Shown piece after piece: positions 43,213-56,835 of a stretch of 64,000 nucleotides of DNA (positions are counted from its first letter, which is position 1; each line of letters begins with the position of its first letter). The DNA is taken from NCBI GenBank assembly GCA_947561395.2, contig OX387187.1, positions 1,680,976 through 1,744,975 of the forward strand, read 5' to 3'. The stretch comes from Buxus sempervirens (taxonomy: Eukaryota; Streptophyta; Magnoliopsida; Buxales; Buxaceae). The notes below the pieces were generated by a model. It searched no databases. It was not told the DNA's origin and saw only the letters and a list, made by a program, of their open reading frames with translations. The position numbers and the translations under genes were made by a program.

Positions 43213-45741
43213 TGTAAAATCCCTAATTTTAATGTAATTAAAATTATTTATTTTAGTAAATAGAATAATGTTAATTGGCAAAATTCTGCAGAAAAGGAGA
43301 TCAAAGGGGTTCAATCGGAGTTCTCGGGTGAATTAGCTTGGAAAATATTATTTATGAAGGTAAGAAAAATTATTTAATTTTTATTGGGTGATTTAAGATG
43401 GCTGGATAATGAGGCATGCGTGTCATAATAAGCATATATGAGTGCTGGTATAGGGAGATTGGTGGAGTGCCGTAGTAGGGGGATCCTGATTTAATTTGCT
43501 GAAGGTGGCCACTATTTAAGTGGTTGTTATTTTGTTGTTTCGTTTAGCAATCAAGCAAACCCAAAGAGATCAGACAGAAGAAGGGAGCCAGGGTTTGAGA
43601 GTATCAGATCTGGAAATTCAGTGGAGGTTAGGGAGTGATTTGATCCGAACCTCTTCTTTGTTTGATTTGGAATTGAGATACACCTGCGGCAACACTCCAA
43701 TTCGTCCAGGAGCTGTGTCCAGCAAAATTCAGATCAAATCGAGTAGGTTAGCATTAATCTCAGATGTTTTCGGTTAATTCTATTGTTAATTCAAAGCAGA
43801 TTTCATATCTGTATAATCTGGTCAGGTTAGCGAAATTCTATCGAAGAAACTCAGTCGTTTGGATCTGGAGAGGAGATTTCAGAAATGAATTGTGAGGCTA
43901 AGATTTCAGCAACTCGAAAATAGCACCTGAGAGGTAAGTAGCATTAGTTTTACTCTGTGTGTTGAAGCCGAATACCTGAGATTAGCCAAGATTATCTATT
44001 GTGTGATTTATTAGAGACTGTATTGAGTTTTCGAAGAGATTTGTGAGTCTATTAGAGGTGGTAGAAGTATAGATTAGTTGTTGTAGAGGTTTGATTTTAG
44101 GTCAGTCGTGGCTAGATTGAGCTAACAGTGAGCGAAATCTGGTATTGGGAAATACAAGGGGTATCCGCTGGGTGCCGCCCACTGACTTCACTCGGCGACA
44201 ACTCAGCGGATGAGTAAAAATAGGATGCGCCTACTGTCTGAAGGTCAGCGCACCCACCAAATTTCCAGGTGAGGTGCGGCTGATCATTTTGAGCTAATTT
44301 TCTTCACTCTAATACCTCAAACACTTCTCTAGAAGCTGGATTTAGATGCTGGAAGTATTATAAAGTGGTCAAAACCTATTGAGATTATTCCATCAATTTT
44401 TGGTATGATTTATGAGTTCTAAAAGTCAGGTTTGAAGGGCTGGTGGGTAGTTTAATTGCTGTCTTGGTACCATGAGTTAGTGGTTTTGTTTTAACCATGT
44501 TTTACTGTTATTTTCGAGTTTGTGTAATTGTTTAACCTGAGTTTTATTGAACTACAAGGTGCTGAGCAAAATTTATAAGAAAATTTCTTTGTGTGAGTGA
44601 AGGATTATATAACCGGTTTGGATTTGTGTTTTTGGGTCAGAATGCCAACTGAAGTTCCATGAGTTACTGTTTTGGTCCTGAGTGACTTGTGATGAGTTTG
44701 GTTTGTGTTATTAATGATGATACCAGAGGTTGGTGTACTTTGTTGCTAGGGATGAGTTTATGCATTGAGTATTCTGTTTTTGGTTTAGCTTGTCCCGAAT
44801 CCATGTCTAAGCTTAGTAATGTAATGTTATTGCTTCATTGGTGTAATTGCATAGCCTTGAGTGTTGCCACGATCGGTGTAGAGCAGCAAGAAACCCTGAG
44901 TAGGCTTAGTTGTCGATGCCGAAACCTGGGGAGTATGCCTGCATTGGATGACGAAACCCTGAGTAGGCCGTCATTTCAGAGTTCTCAAACCCTGAGTAGG
45001 CCGGAACTGTGTACATGGAGGTGTGGATGTCGCATTGGCATGTCAATTAACCAATTTAAGCAACTACATAACATTGACCAATGTTGGTATTTGACTTTAT
45101 TTGACATGATACGTTTTATTCGCTGGTTTATTGGTGCAGAGTAGCCCATGATAAAATACTCTATTGGTGCGGAGTAGCCCATTATAAAATACTCTATTGG
45201 TGCGGAGTGGCCCATGATAAACACTCCAGTATTTCGAAACCCTAAGTGATTTGAAATTATGATTTCATCAATGTATGGTTACTTGGTTATACGTGATTTC
45301 ATGGCTATTTACGAGATTTGATGCCGATGTTATTAATTGGGGTTATATGATGGATTTTTGCGCTTATATCGATTGGATTATTGGAATGTTGTTGGATTAA
45401 TCGAATTATATGTGTTATCGTCACCGTGTATGCTTTTACCGTGGCATTTTTAGAACTGAACTAAATGGTTTTATGCATGCATGTGCTGCTGACTGGGATA
45501 TTCGTATCTCATTCCGTATTGTTTTGTTTTGTTTTCAGCTGCTCTTGGAGAGGATGATACCTGCGGGTAGTTGCTCGGTCATGTGAGTTTATTTCAGTTT
45601 GGGGATTTTTAGCGTACTCTGATATCTAGTTATTGTCATTCAAGTTTTTCCTTCACTTTGATATTACGATCCTGTGTTATATATTAACCTCCGGAGATGA
45701 GTTATGGTTTCCTCTACGTAACTCAGATCTGGGGCGTTACA
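43213..45741 (+). mobile_element. Solo LTR family D, TSD GGGGC
   Basis: It starts TGTAAAATCCC and ends GGGGCGTTACA, flanked by GGGGC (43208-43212 and 45742-45746). It is 2529 bp. Features include a splice-donor-like GAGAGGTAAGTAGC near 43931, a CpG-rich block (GCGGATG, GTGCGGC) at 44165-44290, repeats with AAACCCTGAGTAGGC near 44895-45005, and the 33-bp hairpin array at 45131-45225. A truncated inverted copy is at 48979-51208. Confidence 0.92.
45131..45225 (+). repeat. 33-bp tandem hairpins with compensatory changes (LTR D)
   Basis: Three units start TTGGTGC at 45131, 45164 and 45197. Stems are AGAGTA...TACTCT, GGAGTA...TACTCT (G-U intermediate) and GGAGTG...CACTCC around a GCCCAT(G/T)ATAAA loop. 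The inverted D copy at 49497-49585 has the same array with the same arm variants. Confidence 0.88.
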
Positions 45742-45805
45742 GGGGCGCCCTCGATATCGCTCGAGCGGTATCGAGCACCCACGAACTGCTTCTCGAGACC
45801 CATAC

Positions 45806-46522
45806 TGTAGACACCCCAAATTTCCCTACAAGATGAGAAAATAAAGGAAAATATTTAATTGGGATTTAAAACATGCAAAAAAAGTTGAAAATTTGGTCAA
45901 ACCTGTGCTACCCACATTTGGTATGCGGATGTGCCTTGACCACATTTAATCTGAGGTCATAGCTTGACAGCATAGAATATGCGGTCAAGGCATGACAGCA
46001 ATATATATGCGGTCACGCGTAAGTTTGTGCGTTTTTGCAAATACTCGATTTTTTACCCATATTTACCACTCCTACCTCTCTCTAGGAGATGCGATCTCCC
46101 CTTTTTACCCTCCATTGGTTTTCAAATTTACACCAACTCAAGTTTTAAAACTAAGTTGGAACATTCTAGAACCCTATTTTGGCATACCCTTGTGACCACC
46201 CATGCCACTGGGTTTGCCTATAAATAGAGGGCCTCACCTCAAGTAGATGGCTAAGAATTGAAACTAGAAGAGCTCCAAGTGAAGAAGGGAACCCCTGCCT
46301 CTCTGCTTTCTGAAATCCAGGTAAGCCTCGCTTCCTTTTTCTTTTATGTTTTTAAATTCTAGGATTATTCTATTCTTCTACGTTTTCTGTAGAATAAGGC
46401 CTGTGTATGGTTGTAACCCCAAACCTAAATCCAAGTACCTCAAGCATCTCCTTTAGCCGTAAAACATGAAGAGAGAGCTAGGGGAAAGGAGGACAGGAAT
46501 GGATCCGTAAGGTAGACCCCTA
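45806..46522 (+). mobile_element. LTR family C, left part
   Basis: It starts TGTAGACACCCC after CATAC and matches LTR C at 8992 through the TATA box (46219-46226), splice-donor site CCAGGTAAGCC near 46318, and the GTAAAAC...GAGAGCTAGGGG block. It breaks off at CCCTA (46518-46522) where LTR E is inserted. Palindromes at 45908-46015 include TTGAC.GCAT...ATGC.GTCAA, a different arm sequence from the copy at 9094-9200. Confidence 0.88.
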
Positions 46523-48978
46523 TGTAAAATCCCATACTTTAGTAATAAATAAAACTAATTATTAAATAAACTAATAGGGTTAATAATATGCAGGAGACAA
46601 GATATTGGTTCAAACCGAAGGAGTTCAAGGTGAACCGGAGGAGAACATGGAAAGCTAATTTAAGGTAAGAATTTTTGGTTTAAACTAGGGAGAATTTTAA
46701 TTATAATTATTCAGATTATTATAACAAAAAGTTAATTAAAGTATAAGTCTAAATTAGGGAGTTGGTCGAGCCCAAAGATAGTGGGTTGACCCAAAGATCG
46801 GTTTGGTTTGAGGTTTAATGGGTTGGTTTGAGTTAGTTTAAAGAAGGAGGGTAAATTTGTAAAAGAAAATAAATAATAAACTAAACCTAGTCATGCATGA
46901 ATAACTTACGTCCAAACCCAAAGAAGAGTAGCAGCACGTTTCCTATTTCCTCATATTCTTCTCTCTTCTTCCTAAAGTAAAACCCTAATCTCCAGAACTT
47001 GTTGGAGCCGTCTTAGAGGAGGAGGAAGGATTATTTTCGTCCTCAAAAACCTAGGTAAGAGCAAACTAAGAGAAAGTTTCAGTTTTGAAAGTTAGAGCAT
47101 TGTTTTTGGTTCCTAAAGATATGATTTTGATCCAGAAGTGATAGAGGATTGACGTGATCGAATAGGCATTCGTTGGGGTGATTTTGGAGAGCTTTTAGAG
47201 AAGGTTTAAGCTTCAAAAACCAGGTAAGTAGTCCCTTTAAACTTGTACAAAAATATTTTTGTTTTTCTTCGATATCCATGTTTATCTGGAAGTTTGATGA
47301 GTTGTTTGCGTGATTTATGATGATTTAATTGTTGGAAATTGTTCTAACATGTTTTTAAAGTGTTTTAGAATGATTTAGAATGGATTTGATGCATTGGATA
47401 TTGAGTTGTGGAATTTTTATGGAATTTCGCAAAAGTTCGGATTTTCTTCGTATCGAGCCGCCCGAGTAGTCGCTCGAGTGCCCTTTGTATCTTATTAGAA
47501 CCCGAGAGCAATTTTTCCAAATTGAATTGATGCTCGAATAGTCACTCGAGTGATCCATCCAGTGATCAACCCTGAAACGACCAAATTGTTAGGCTGTTTG
47601 AGCGCCCAACTGCCGCTCGAGCGCCCTGTCTGTCAGATTTTTGAAAAGTTACATTTTAACATAATTTTTCACTACGGAAGTGTTTTTATCCAACTTTAAC
47701 CCATGTACCATCAAGTTTAGGGTATTTGGGGATTATTTGCATTGGTAGATATTTAAAATTCAATTTTATAAAGATTTTGGGTAGATGTTTCCAAAGAAGC
47801 ACTTTTACTTGATTCTGTTGTTCCAAATGATTCTATTTCAAACCAAAGTTGCTTTTGTGAGTTCAAACACCTGTATTAGGGTGATATGAAGGTATTTGGT
47901 GCATCAATGGAGTCGATACACATCCAAGACATATTTACCTGTTGAAACCTGGATTTTGGACATATGACTTGGTGTATTCTGTTTTGGTTTTTAGGTCACA
48001 GTTGTGACAAGGCTGGTGCCTGTTTTCTTATTTTCCACAGGGCGGATTTGGTTATTGGTATATAGATAAGGTTCTGTATTGGTGGGTGTTATTGAGAAGT
48101 ATGTCCATTCCCTGGTTTGGTTTTCCATTGTTGAGTGGGCTTAGTGGTTATATGGATCCATATAATAGCTAGTAAGTGAAATGTTTATTAGAGGGATTTG
48201 AATTCTGTATCATAGGCATTCCATCATCTCGAGGGTGGTACCGCTCCTGGATAGGTCGGTTGCTACGTTACCCACTCCTGGATAGGTTGGGCCGTACATG
48301 CTAACTCATGGTTGGGTTTTTCCGTTGGTGTTGAATAGCCAGACTGCAGGGCGGTTGGTCCACTGTAATTCGGTTAGGTAGCATATTGGCGCATGCCTAT
48401 TCTCATTCTTTGTTTTACTATTTCATGAGTCCCATGAGGTGAACAATTGGATTTGATCTGTTTTTATTATACTGTTGTTTGTATTGTATTGTGGTTAATC
48501 TGATTAAGTGTTGCATGTTTTATTGTGGTCAACTATTTGCATGACTACTTACTGAGATGTTGTTTTTCACATTATTATTTATCGGTTTTCTTTTCAGATA
48601 TTCTTGGAAAGGACGTTGCTGGGGTAGAAATTCCAGGGGATTACTGTGTTTATCAGGAATAGGACTATTTCATTCCTGTGTAGGTCCAGGAGGATATGGA
48701 GATCAGAATTTAGCTTTTTGTTTAGGGATTGACATTAGATTATTTTATTTGTGAGTTTTGATGTTATTTAAGGGATTATTGGAAATTTTATTTACATAAC
48801 TTTACTAGATGTCGCTTGTCTTATTAGTTGAACCTTTCCAGACTTTATGAATATACTATTATTGGATTATTATTGGTGGTTAAATTCCATGCTTCCTGAA
48901 GATTTGTCATTTATTTCCACACTCTGATATATTTAATGGAATTGTTCAAGCCTTAAAGTAACCTCTAGGGTTTCATGA
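46523..48978 (+). mobile_element. LTR family E, forward copy
   Basis: It starts TGTAAAATCCCATAC directly after the C fragment. It has a GT-AG-type leader region with CTAGGTAAGAGC near 47050 and CAGGTAAGTAG near 47222, a GCTCGAG-rich block at 47455-47630, and CTCCTGGATAGGT repeats near 48245-48290. Its final portion, homologous to 41954-42100 inverted, is incomplete because LTR D begins at 48979. No coding region recognised. Confidence 0.75.
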
Positions 48979-51208
48979 TGTAACTCCCCGGATCTGAGTT
49001 ACGTAGAGGAAACCATAACTCATCTCCGGAGGTTAATATATAACACAGGATCACAATATCAAAGTGAAGGAAAAACATGAATGACAATAACTAGATAATC
49101 AGAGTACGCTAAAAATCCCCAAACTGAAATAAACTCACATGACCGAGCAACTACCCGCAGGTATCGTCCTCTCCAAGAGCAGCTGAAAACAAAACAAAAC
49201 AATACGGAATGAGATACGAATATCCCAGTAAGCAGCACATGCATGCACAAAACCATTTAATTCAGTTCTAAACATGCCACAGTAAAAGCATACATGGTGA
49301 TGATAACACGTATAATTCGAGTAATCCGACAACATTCCAATAATCCAATCGATATAAATGTAGAAATCCATCATATAACCCCAATTAATAACATTGGCAT
49401 CAAATCTTGTATATAGCCATGAAATCACGTATAACCAAATAACCATACATTGATGAAATCATAATTTCAAATCACTTAGGATTTTGAAATACTAGAGTGT
49501 TTATCATGGGCCACTCCGCACCAATAGAGTATTTTATCATGGGCCACTCCGTACCAATAGAGTATTTTATCATGGGCTACTCTGCACCAATAAACCAACG
49601 AATAAAACATATCATGTCAAATAAAGTCAAATACCAACATTGGTCAATGTCAAGTAGTTGCTTAAATTGGTTAATTGACATGCCAAGATGACATCCACAC
49701 CTCCATGTACACAGTTTTGGCTACTCAAGGTTTCATAACTCTGAAATGACGGCCTACTCAGGGTTTTGTCATCCAATGCCTGCCTACTCCCCGGGTTTCA
49801 GCATTGACAACCAGGCCTACTCAGGGTTTCTGGCTGCTCTACACTGGTCGTGGCAATACTCAAGGCTATACAATTACACCAATGAAGCAATAACATTACA
49901 TTACTAAGCTTAGACATGGATCCGGGACAAGCTAAACCAAAATAGAATACTCAATGCATAAACTCATTCCTAGCAACAAAGTACACCAACCTCTGGTATC
50001 ATCATTAATAACACAAACCAAACTCATCACAGGTCACTCAGGACCAGAACAGTAACTCATGGAACTTCAGTTGGTATTCTGACCCAAAAACACAAATCCA
50101 AACTGGTTATATAATCCTTCACTCACACAAAGAAATTTTCTTATAAATTCTACTCAGCACCTTGTAATTCGATAAAACTCAGGTTAAACAATTACACAAA
50201 TTCGAAAATAATAGTAAAACATGGACAAAACAAAACCACTAACTCATGGTACCAAGACAGCAATCAAACTACCAACCAGCCCTTCAAACCTAACTTTTAG
50301 AAGTCATAAATCCTACCAAAAATTGACGGAATAATCTCAGTAGGTTTTGACCACTTTATAGTACTTCCAGCATCTTAATCCAGCTTCTAGAGAAGTGTTT
50401 GAAGTATTAGAGTGAAGAAAATCAGCTCAAAATGATCAGCCGCACCTCACCTGGAAATTTGGTGGGTGCGCTGACCTTCAGACAGTAGGTGCCAGGAGGC
50501 GCCATGTCGGCACATCCTATTTTTACTCATCCACTGAGTTGCCGCTGAGTGAAGTCAGTGGGCGGCACCCAGCAGATACCCCATGTATTTCTCGATACCA
50601 GATTTCACTCACTGTTAGCTCAATCTAGCCATGACTGACCTAAAATTAAGCCTCCACAACAGCTAATCTATACTTCTACCACCTCTAACAGACATTTAAA
50701 ACCAAATTGAAATTAATTCTAACAAAGTACATGCTCTGACTCACAAATCTCTTCGAAAACTCAATACAGTCTCTAATAAATCACACAATAGATAATCTCG
50801 GCTAATCTCAGGTATTCGGCTTCAACACACAGAGTAAAACTAATGCTACTCAGCTCTCAGGTGCTATTTTCGAGCTGCTGAAATCTTAGCCTCACAATTC
50901 ATTTCTGAAATCTCCTCTCCAGATCCAAACGACTGAGTTTCTTCGGTAGAATTTTGCTAACCTGATCAGATTATACATATCTGAAATCTACTTTGAATTA
51001 ACAATAGAATTAACCGAAAACATCTGAGATTAATGCTAACCTACTCGATTTGATCTGAATTTTGCTAGACACAGCTCTTGGACGAATTGGAGTGCTGCCG
51101 CAGGTGTATTTCAATTCCAAATCAAACAGAGAAGAGGTTCGGATCAGATCACTCCCTAACCTCCACTGAATTTCCAGATCCGATCCTCTCAAACCCTAGC
51201 TCCCTTCC
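48979..51208 (-). mobile_element. LTR family D, inverted copy, truncated
   Basis: It begins TGTAACTCCCC after CATGA and is the reverse complement of LTR D 43213-45741. The match runs until CCCTTCC at 51208, where LTR C starts. About 350 bp of the D start is missing and should lie to the right of the window after a CTTCC duplication. Hairpin array at 49497-49585; CpG-rich block near 50455-50580. Confidence 0.85.
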
Positions 51209-52803
51209 TGTGAGACATGGAAAATCAATCTAGTGACTTCCTATCATCATATGGGCTCAATCAAAATAACATGGAGTCGCCACCATTCCTTTTTAAGGTG
51301 TGAATGGACACCCAAAATAATCAAATAAAAACTAATAAAAGAAAACAAATTAGAGTAAAAATAACTCTAATTCAAAAGTAAACCAGAGATGGGTAAGGAG
51401 ATTAGGTTATGAAGAGGGGAAGGTGTTAGGCACCCCCATTCATCGACGCAAGGTGGTTGCCAAGTATTTTTCATGTTTTTAAAAAGGCTTGCTAATAAAA
51501 ATCAAAACAAAAGAAAAAGGAAAAGAATGTATGGCTTATTTCCATGTGAATGATCCAATTAATTCTGGATCCTTCTTATGAAAATAAGAGCCATTTCTTA
51601 GTCTTCACGATTGACTGAAATCAAGATAAAACAAATCTAAAGTAAAAATTTCAGAAATCTGGCTTTGAGTTAAATCCTTGAAATCTAAGAATAAAATAGG
51701 AAAATATTATTTTTATAAATATTGAAGAATTGAATCTGAACCATCCAGAGCATAGATCTAGCCCATATTTCTCATTAGATAAAAAAAAAACAAAACCAAA
51801 AATACCCACGTTGATGAAAAACATTAGAAGGGAAGAGCTGAGACCGTAGGGTCTTCTCTTAAGAATGAAAAATGACTCAAAAACCAACTCATGAAACCAT
51901 AGAGATTACTAAAGGCTTCTGAATCCAAATCTACCACATTAACAATGGCAGATCCAAGATCTTAGCCTAAACGACTAAAAACATCAAAAAAACATAAAAA
52001 GGGTGAAAACAATGTAAAAAATCAGAATATATGAAGAAAATGAGATCTAATGCTATGAATAGAATAGATCTATAGTATTCCTCCATATTTCATCACCAAA
52101 TCATCACACAACCTAAACAAAATACTACAACCACATATTTCTAAGGTTACAGCATATGGGGGGTCTGCCCTACGGATCCATTCCTGTCCTCCTTTCCCCT
52201 AGAACTCTCTTCACGTTTTACGGCTAGAGAAGATACTCGAGGTACTTGGATTAAGGTTTGGGGTTACAATCACACACAGGCCTTATACTACAGAAAGGGA
52301 GAAGATTAGAACTATCCTATAAATTAAAACTAGAAAATAAAGAGGATGAGAAGCTTACCGGGACTTGAGAAAGCAAAGAGGCAGGGGTTCTCTTCTTCAC
52401 TTGGAGTTCTCTTCTCAGCAATTCTTAGCTGTAATTCTTAGCCACAATTCCACAGCAATTTCACACACACAATCTTCTTCCATTTGCTTGAGGAGAGGCC
52501 TCCTATTTATAAGCAAGAGCAGGGGCAGGGGTGGTCCTAAGAGGTTCTAGAATGTTCCAATCCCATTTAAGAAACATGAATTAGGGCAAAAACGGCCGCA
52601 CGAAACCCTAGAGAGGATATCAAAATAGAAACAATGCTTAAAAAACGAGATTCTAAGAATTCGCTCAAAACTACGCGTGTCCACGTACCTTATGCAGAAA
52701 AAATAGGTTTGACCAAATTTTCATCTTTTTTTACCTGTTTCAAATCCAAATAAATATTTTTCCTTATTTTCTCATTTTGGTAGTGAAATTTGGGGTGTCT
52801 ACA
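51209..52803 (-). mobile_element. 3' LTR of the family C Tat-type element
   Basis: The LTR is 1595 bp, starting TGTAGACACCCC at 52803 and ending CATGTCTCACA at 51209 on the minus strand. It is homologous to the solo LTR 8992-10794. A polypurine tract follows outward at 52804, so it is the 3' LTR of an element extending to the right beyond the window. The TATA box is TATAAATA on the minus strand at 52504-52511. Left flank CTTCC. Confidence 0.9.
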
Positions 52804-52820
52804 ACTGCCCCCTCTGCTGG
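52804..52820 (-). other. Polypurine tract of the family C element
   Basis: On the minus strand CCAGCAGAGGGGGCAGT runs into the LTR start TGTAGACACC. This fixes the element on the minus strand and makes the PMD genes to the right antisense to it. Confidence 0.88.
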
Positions 52821-53146
52821 AATTGAAACCAATTATCAGCAGAGAGCAAAAAGACCCAAAATTGCACTTTTCCTGAGATTTTCCTAGCTAATTGCAACTT
52901 GCAAGGATTAAAAGGGGAATTTTGGAAAAAAGGTATTTGTGTGGAGGATTTGCTGAAAAAGTCCCTAACTTTAAGGGGCAAATCCTCCTCTCTAGTCTCA
53001 CTGAGCACTCGTGGCTATGAAGTGAGATTCGAGAAAATCTTTTAAACAACAGCGGATAAATGGCAATCCTTGCAACTTACAATCAAAATGGGCATTAATT
53101 CTTTGAAAAATGTGGAGAAAATCACGAAAAATCATTTTTTTTACTT

Positions 53147-53226
53147 CTGTCCGCATTTGGATTGCGGAACTGCCATGTCCGTATTTCCTTTGCGGACCTC
53201 GCTTGTCTGCATTTCTTCTGCGGATT
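53147..53226 (+). repeat. Palindrome cluster in front of the first PMD gene
   Basis: Three consecutive stems with AT-rich loops: CCGCA...TGCGG, GTCCG...CGGAC and TCTGCA...TGCGGA. They are of the same class as those upstream of the TATA boxes of LTRs C and T. They lie just before the putative leader exon. Confidence 0.7.
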
Positions 53227-54210
53227 TCTAGGGCCCTTTTAATTGCGAGCACGAACAGCCCTGTTCATTTCCTCTCAAATCCCTTTGCGACCGCACTTGC
53301 TTCTCCGGTCTTCAACTCTTCTCCGATGACACACATCCTTTCTGGCGACTATCTTGTTCTCCGGCGACCTCGACCATCTCCGGTGAGCTTCTTTATTTCC
53401 AACGAACCTCAATACTTCCAGCTACTTTATTTCCAACACAGTCCCACTGCCGCAACAGTGTTCCCCTTGTGTTTGGGTGCGCCTTGATTCACTGCCGGTG
53501 ACTAGAAAGTTTCTTCCAAGTGAGTTGATTTCCGACTAAGGTGACTCCACGGTTCGGTCCTTCCTTGCAATCTGAAGAGGTATGTCTTTTTTTTTGCTAG
53601 CATTTTATCCTACAATTGCTACACTGTTTCCATGAATGATTTTTGATTCTCTATTCTTGAATGCATGGTGTTGATGATTTGTTCATGAACAAATAAACTC
53701 TAGTTTCCTGCATTTGACTCTGGTCTTATATTGATCTGATTCTTCTGCCAGTACCCCATCCGAAAACATCATATGTATTTGGATAATTGTTACTTATGAA
53801 TAAATCTCTATTTCCAATTAATGTTATACAATCTATGCTCTAATTTCGGTTGTAAATGCTGACTCATCTTGGTTTGGATGTCTTACCTCGGCCTTGTCCA
53901 TTTTGACCAGACTTTCTGTTAATTCCATGGGGTATCAAGGCCCTAAATTTTTACCAGCACCCTGATTGAGCTGAAATCTATCTATGAATGTTATGACTTC
54001 ACTAAACTGCTTTGCATGTTTGGATATGATTATTACCCCCTTTTTTTTTGTTTTGACAACATTTAATTTGAACCGGGCATTTGTTGGATTTGCTTCAGTG
54101 ACATCGATTCTTGACCCCCTTTTGGTAATAAAGCATCTTGTTCAACTGTTGTGGCATGAACCAAATAATTTTTTGAATTTGCACCTTTCTGTTAGTTTGC
54201 ACATGCCCTG

Positions 54211-55144
54211 TGTAAGCACCTCATTTTTGCACCCCCGGAAGTGCCAGAAATGCAAACCCTAGACAGAAAGTCAAACCATAAGGGGTGAAAAGTTGACTTT
54301 TGGATCAAGTGATAATTGACCACATTGCTTTATCTCAATAGATAGAGAATCCCGACACGGTTGCAATGCAACTGAGTTTGCAAGAATCGGAGCCCAGATG
54401 AAGTATTTGCAGGCCAGTCAAACTTGAGGGGGAGCCGAAAGTTGACTTTTTGCTAAACCCCGAACTAGGTGCTTAATCCTATCCCAATGGATAGAGGACT
54501 CCGATACGGTTCTAACGCAACTAAGTTTGCTCAGATCGGGGTCCGGATGAAGAAGATATGAGCCGGTCAAACTTGACAGGGAGCATAAATTGACTTTATG
54601 CTAAACCCCAGAACAGCTGCCCAAACTTGTCCCAGTGGACAGGTCATCCTGACACGATTCCAATGCAACTGAGTTTGCTCGAATCGGAGTCCTGGATAAT
54701 AAGTTATGAGCAAAACAAGAAACCCTAAAAACTACCCACGTGGCAAAAACGGCAGAGAAAACAGCAGAAAAAGGTGTCTAGGGGCAAATCCGTAAATAAT
54801 TAGGATAGTAAAAAATATCTGATGGCATATCTGTAATTATCTGGGGATGAATCTGTGAATATCAAGTTGATGTTAAAATAGCTCAGGGACTAACCTACAA
54901 TTACCAAGAAAATCATCCCCACATGCTTAATTCCCCACCACATCTTTCTCTCCCTCTCTCTCCTCCATAACTCATCCCCCACATGCTTAATTCCCCACCA
55001 CATCTTTTCCCTCTCTCTCTCTCTCTCTCTCCCCTTCATAAATTCTTGTTCCCCATGTGCGTCCCTCCATGTATCAAACACATCGCCCCATACATCTCTC
55101 TCTCTCTCCCCATGAGCCTCATGACCATACATACATCCCCCATC

Positions 55145-55209
<65 letters not shown>

Positions 55210-56835
55210 CATCATGTATACACCTATGCATACATCACCCCATCCATCTCTCTCTCCCCCTATGTGCATCCCATCATCTCCCCCATAAAACCCCCATACG
55301 TATGGACTTCAAGGGGGGTTAGCTCATTTTGTGGCTCATTCTCCCATTCTCTCCAACCTCTTTCCCTACTCTCTCCCAAGCTCTCACCCTTCTTCTCAAG
55401 AGAAAAAGCCCTCCTTCCTCCTTCCTCCACGGTCTCCTAACCCCCCAAGCACCTTTCATAGACCACTCGACCCTCCCCCTTTCCCTTCTTCTTCATCTTC
55501 ACTTAAGCAAGAGAAGGAGGAGTTGCTGGTGGTGCTTCGAAGTTGCTGTCCCAGCAGCTATTTGTGCTTCAAAGAGGTTTCAACACACTTCAAGAAGGAT
55601 TTCTAATCCCAAAGGGATCCCGTTGCCATGCTCCCCCACCCCACCGTCCACTATTTCCGGCCCCATGGAAGCATGCTAATCTCCTCTAAACGGGTGCTGT
55701 CCGAGCAGGTTCCCATCTATTTACACTCTCAAACCAGTCCCCCAAGTGCTATTAATAAATGCGATTTCATACCTTTTTTGTGCCTTGCATGATTTTGAAT
55801 TGGTTTTCCTATGATTTCATAAATCGAACCGAGTGAACCAATAGGGTTTCCGGGTAACCCGGAAACCCAACACAGGACTTGGACTATCGGTCCAACCGGA
55901 TACACAGTGGGCTTTCCAAAGGGGCCCACCAAGCCCAATGAATCCTTTTGCATGTAAATAAACAAGATAAGCTAACTAACCAACCAAGCCGGGCGGGCCA
56001 AACCCGATGCGGCCCACCCGAACCTGATGTGAAGCATGATGGCTAAGTAGCATGGTTTGACCGAGACCAAGGGCAAGGGCCTACCGGGCTCGCCAAGCTC
56101 ACTAACTGAACCAAGTGAGGGTTTAAACCCTGACTTCAAGGAACTTGGGCTTTCAAGCCCAAATCTAGACCACGAGCCCCAAGCCCAATGTCCAGCCCAC
56201 TTCGGCGAATCTAAGCAAGATAAATTAAAATATTTGGCAACACTTGTGTGGCCCACCCCGAGGCCCACAAACAAATGCGGCCCTCTTTCGCATGAAAATC
56301 ACCTAAATCTCCAACTTAAATCATTGAATAAAATCAATACACTTAACCAGAGCCCAAAGGACCTCTCAGGGTAGACTGAGGCCCACCAGGGGCTATGTGG
56401 GCTTAAACAAGCCCACCCATGACACCGTGGGCCTTCCAACGAGGCCCACCCAATCAGACTTAGACTACCTAATTAAGCAAGATAAAAGCAATTAAAGGGA
56501 CCCACACCACTTAGGTGGTCCCGCTAGACTTAACCAAATTGCATGCTGGATTAGAAATCGGGTGAGAAATCAATGAGTTGACTCAAACCAGGAGAAACCT
56601 ACGGGACCCGTCAAACCGACGGAGCAGACCGGGGTGTCTATGGACTTCCCCGGACCGTAACCGAGACCCTACTTAGAATCTCAAGCCGCAGACCAGCCCA
56701 ATAGACAAACTTAGGTACCTAGGTGTCCGCCTGCACCCCATCAGGCAATGGCGACTCCAACATTCCCGTTCTACCCATCCGGAGGCACACATGAATCAGT
56801 GTGCCCCGCTGTGTGGCGTTCCCAACGCGCGCACA
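54211..56835 (+). mobile_element. Solo LTR family A (copy A2), TSD CCCTG
   Basis: It starts TGTAAGCACC and ends GCGCGCACA, with CCCTG on both sides (54206-54210 and 56836-56840). At 2625 bp it is longer than A1 (1963 bp), mainly through a CT-rich region with a long (CT)n tract (54940-55270) and additional leader sequence. It holds three U3 modules at 54291-54720 and GTGGGCC palindromes near 55910 and 56430. It sits in the intron of the antisense PMD gene. Confidence 0.95.
55146..55205. repeat. (CT)n microsatellite
   Basis: About 30 uninterrupted CT units, within a wider 54940-55270 CT-rich zone that also has a partial duplication of a CCCCACATGCTTAATTCC segment. Long serine/leucine or arginine/glutamate frames here are artefacts of the repeat. 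Confidence 0.95.

Larger units (their letters stand above)
41954..45805 (-). mobile_element. LTR family E, inverted copy, interrupted
   Basis: The left end is TGTAATGCCCTAG, inserted in the Athila gag after TTTGC (41949-41953). It runs to 43212, is broken by solo LTR D (43213-45741), continues 45747-45805 and is cut by LTR C at 45806. It is the reverse complement of the copy at 46523 (compare 42900-43000 with 47695-47800). It has GCTCGAG-rich sequence near 43070-43150 and 45750-45800 and CCGC/GCGG and TCAC/GTGA hairpins near 42609-42697. The missing end with a TTTGC duplication should lie to the right of the window. Confidence 0.75.

Noticed and set aside
53110-53487. 125-codon plus-strand frame before the PMD gene
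   Set aside because: No ATG in good context, no family resemblance, and it overlaps the palindrome cluster and the splice donor; treated as leader sequence.
54890-55440. Serine/leucine-rich and arginine/glutamate-rich frames on both strands
   Set aside because: Caused by the CT microsatellite in LTR A2.
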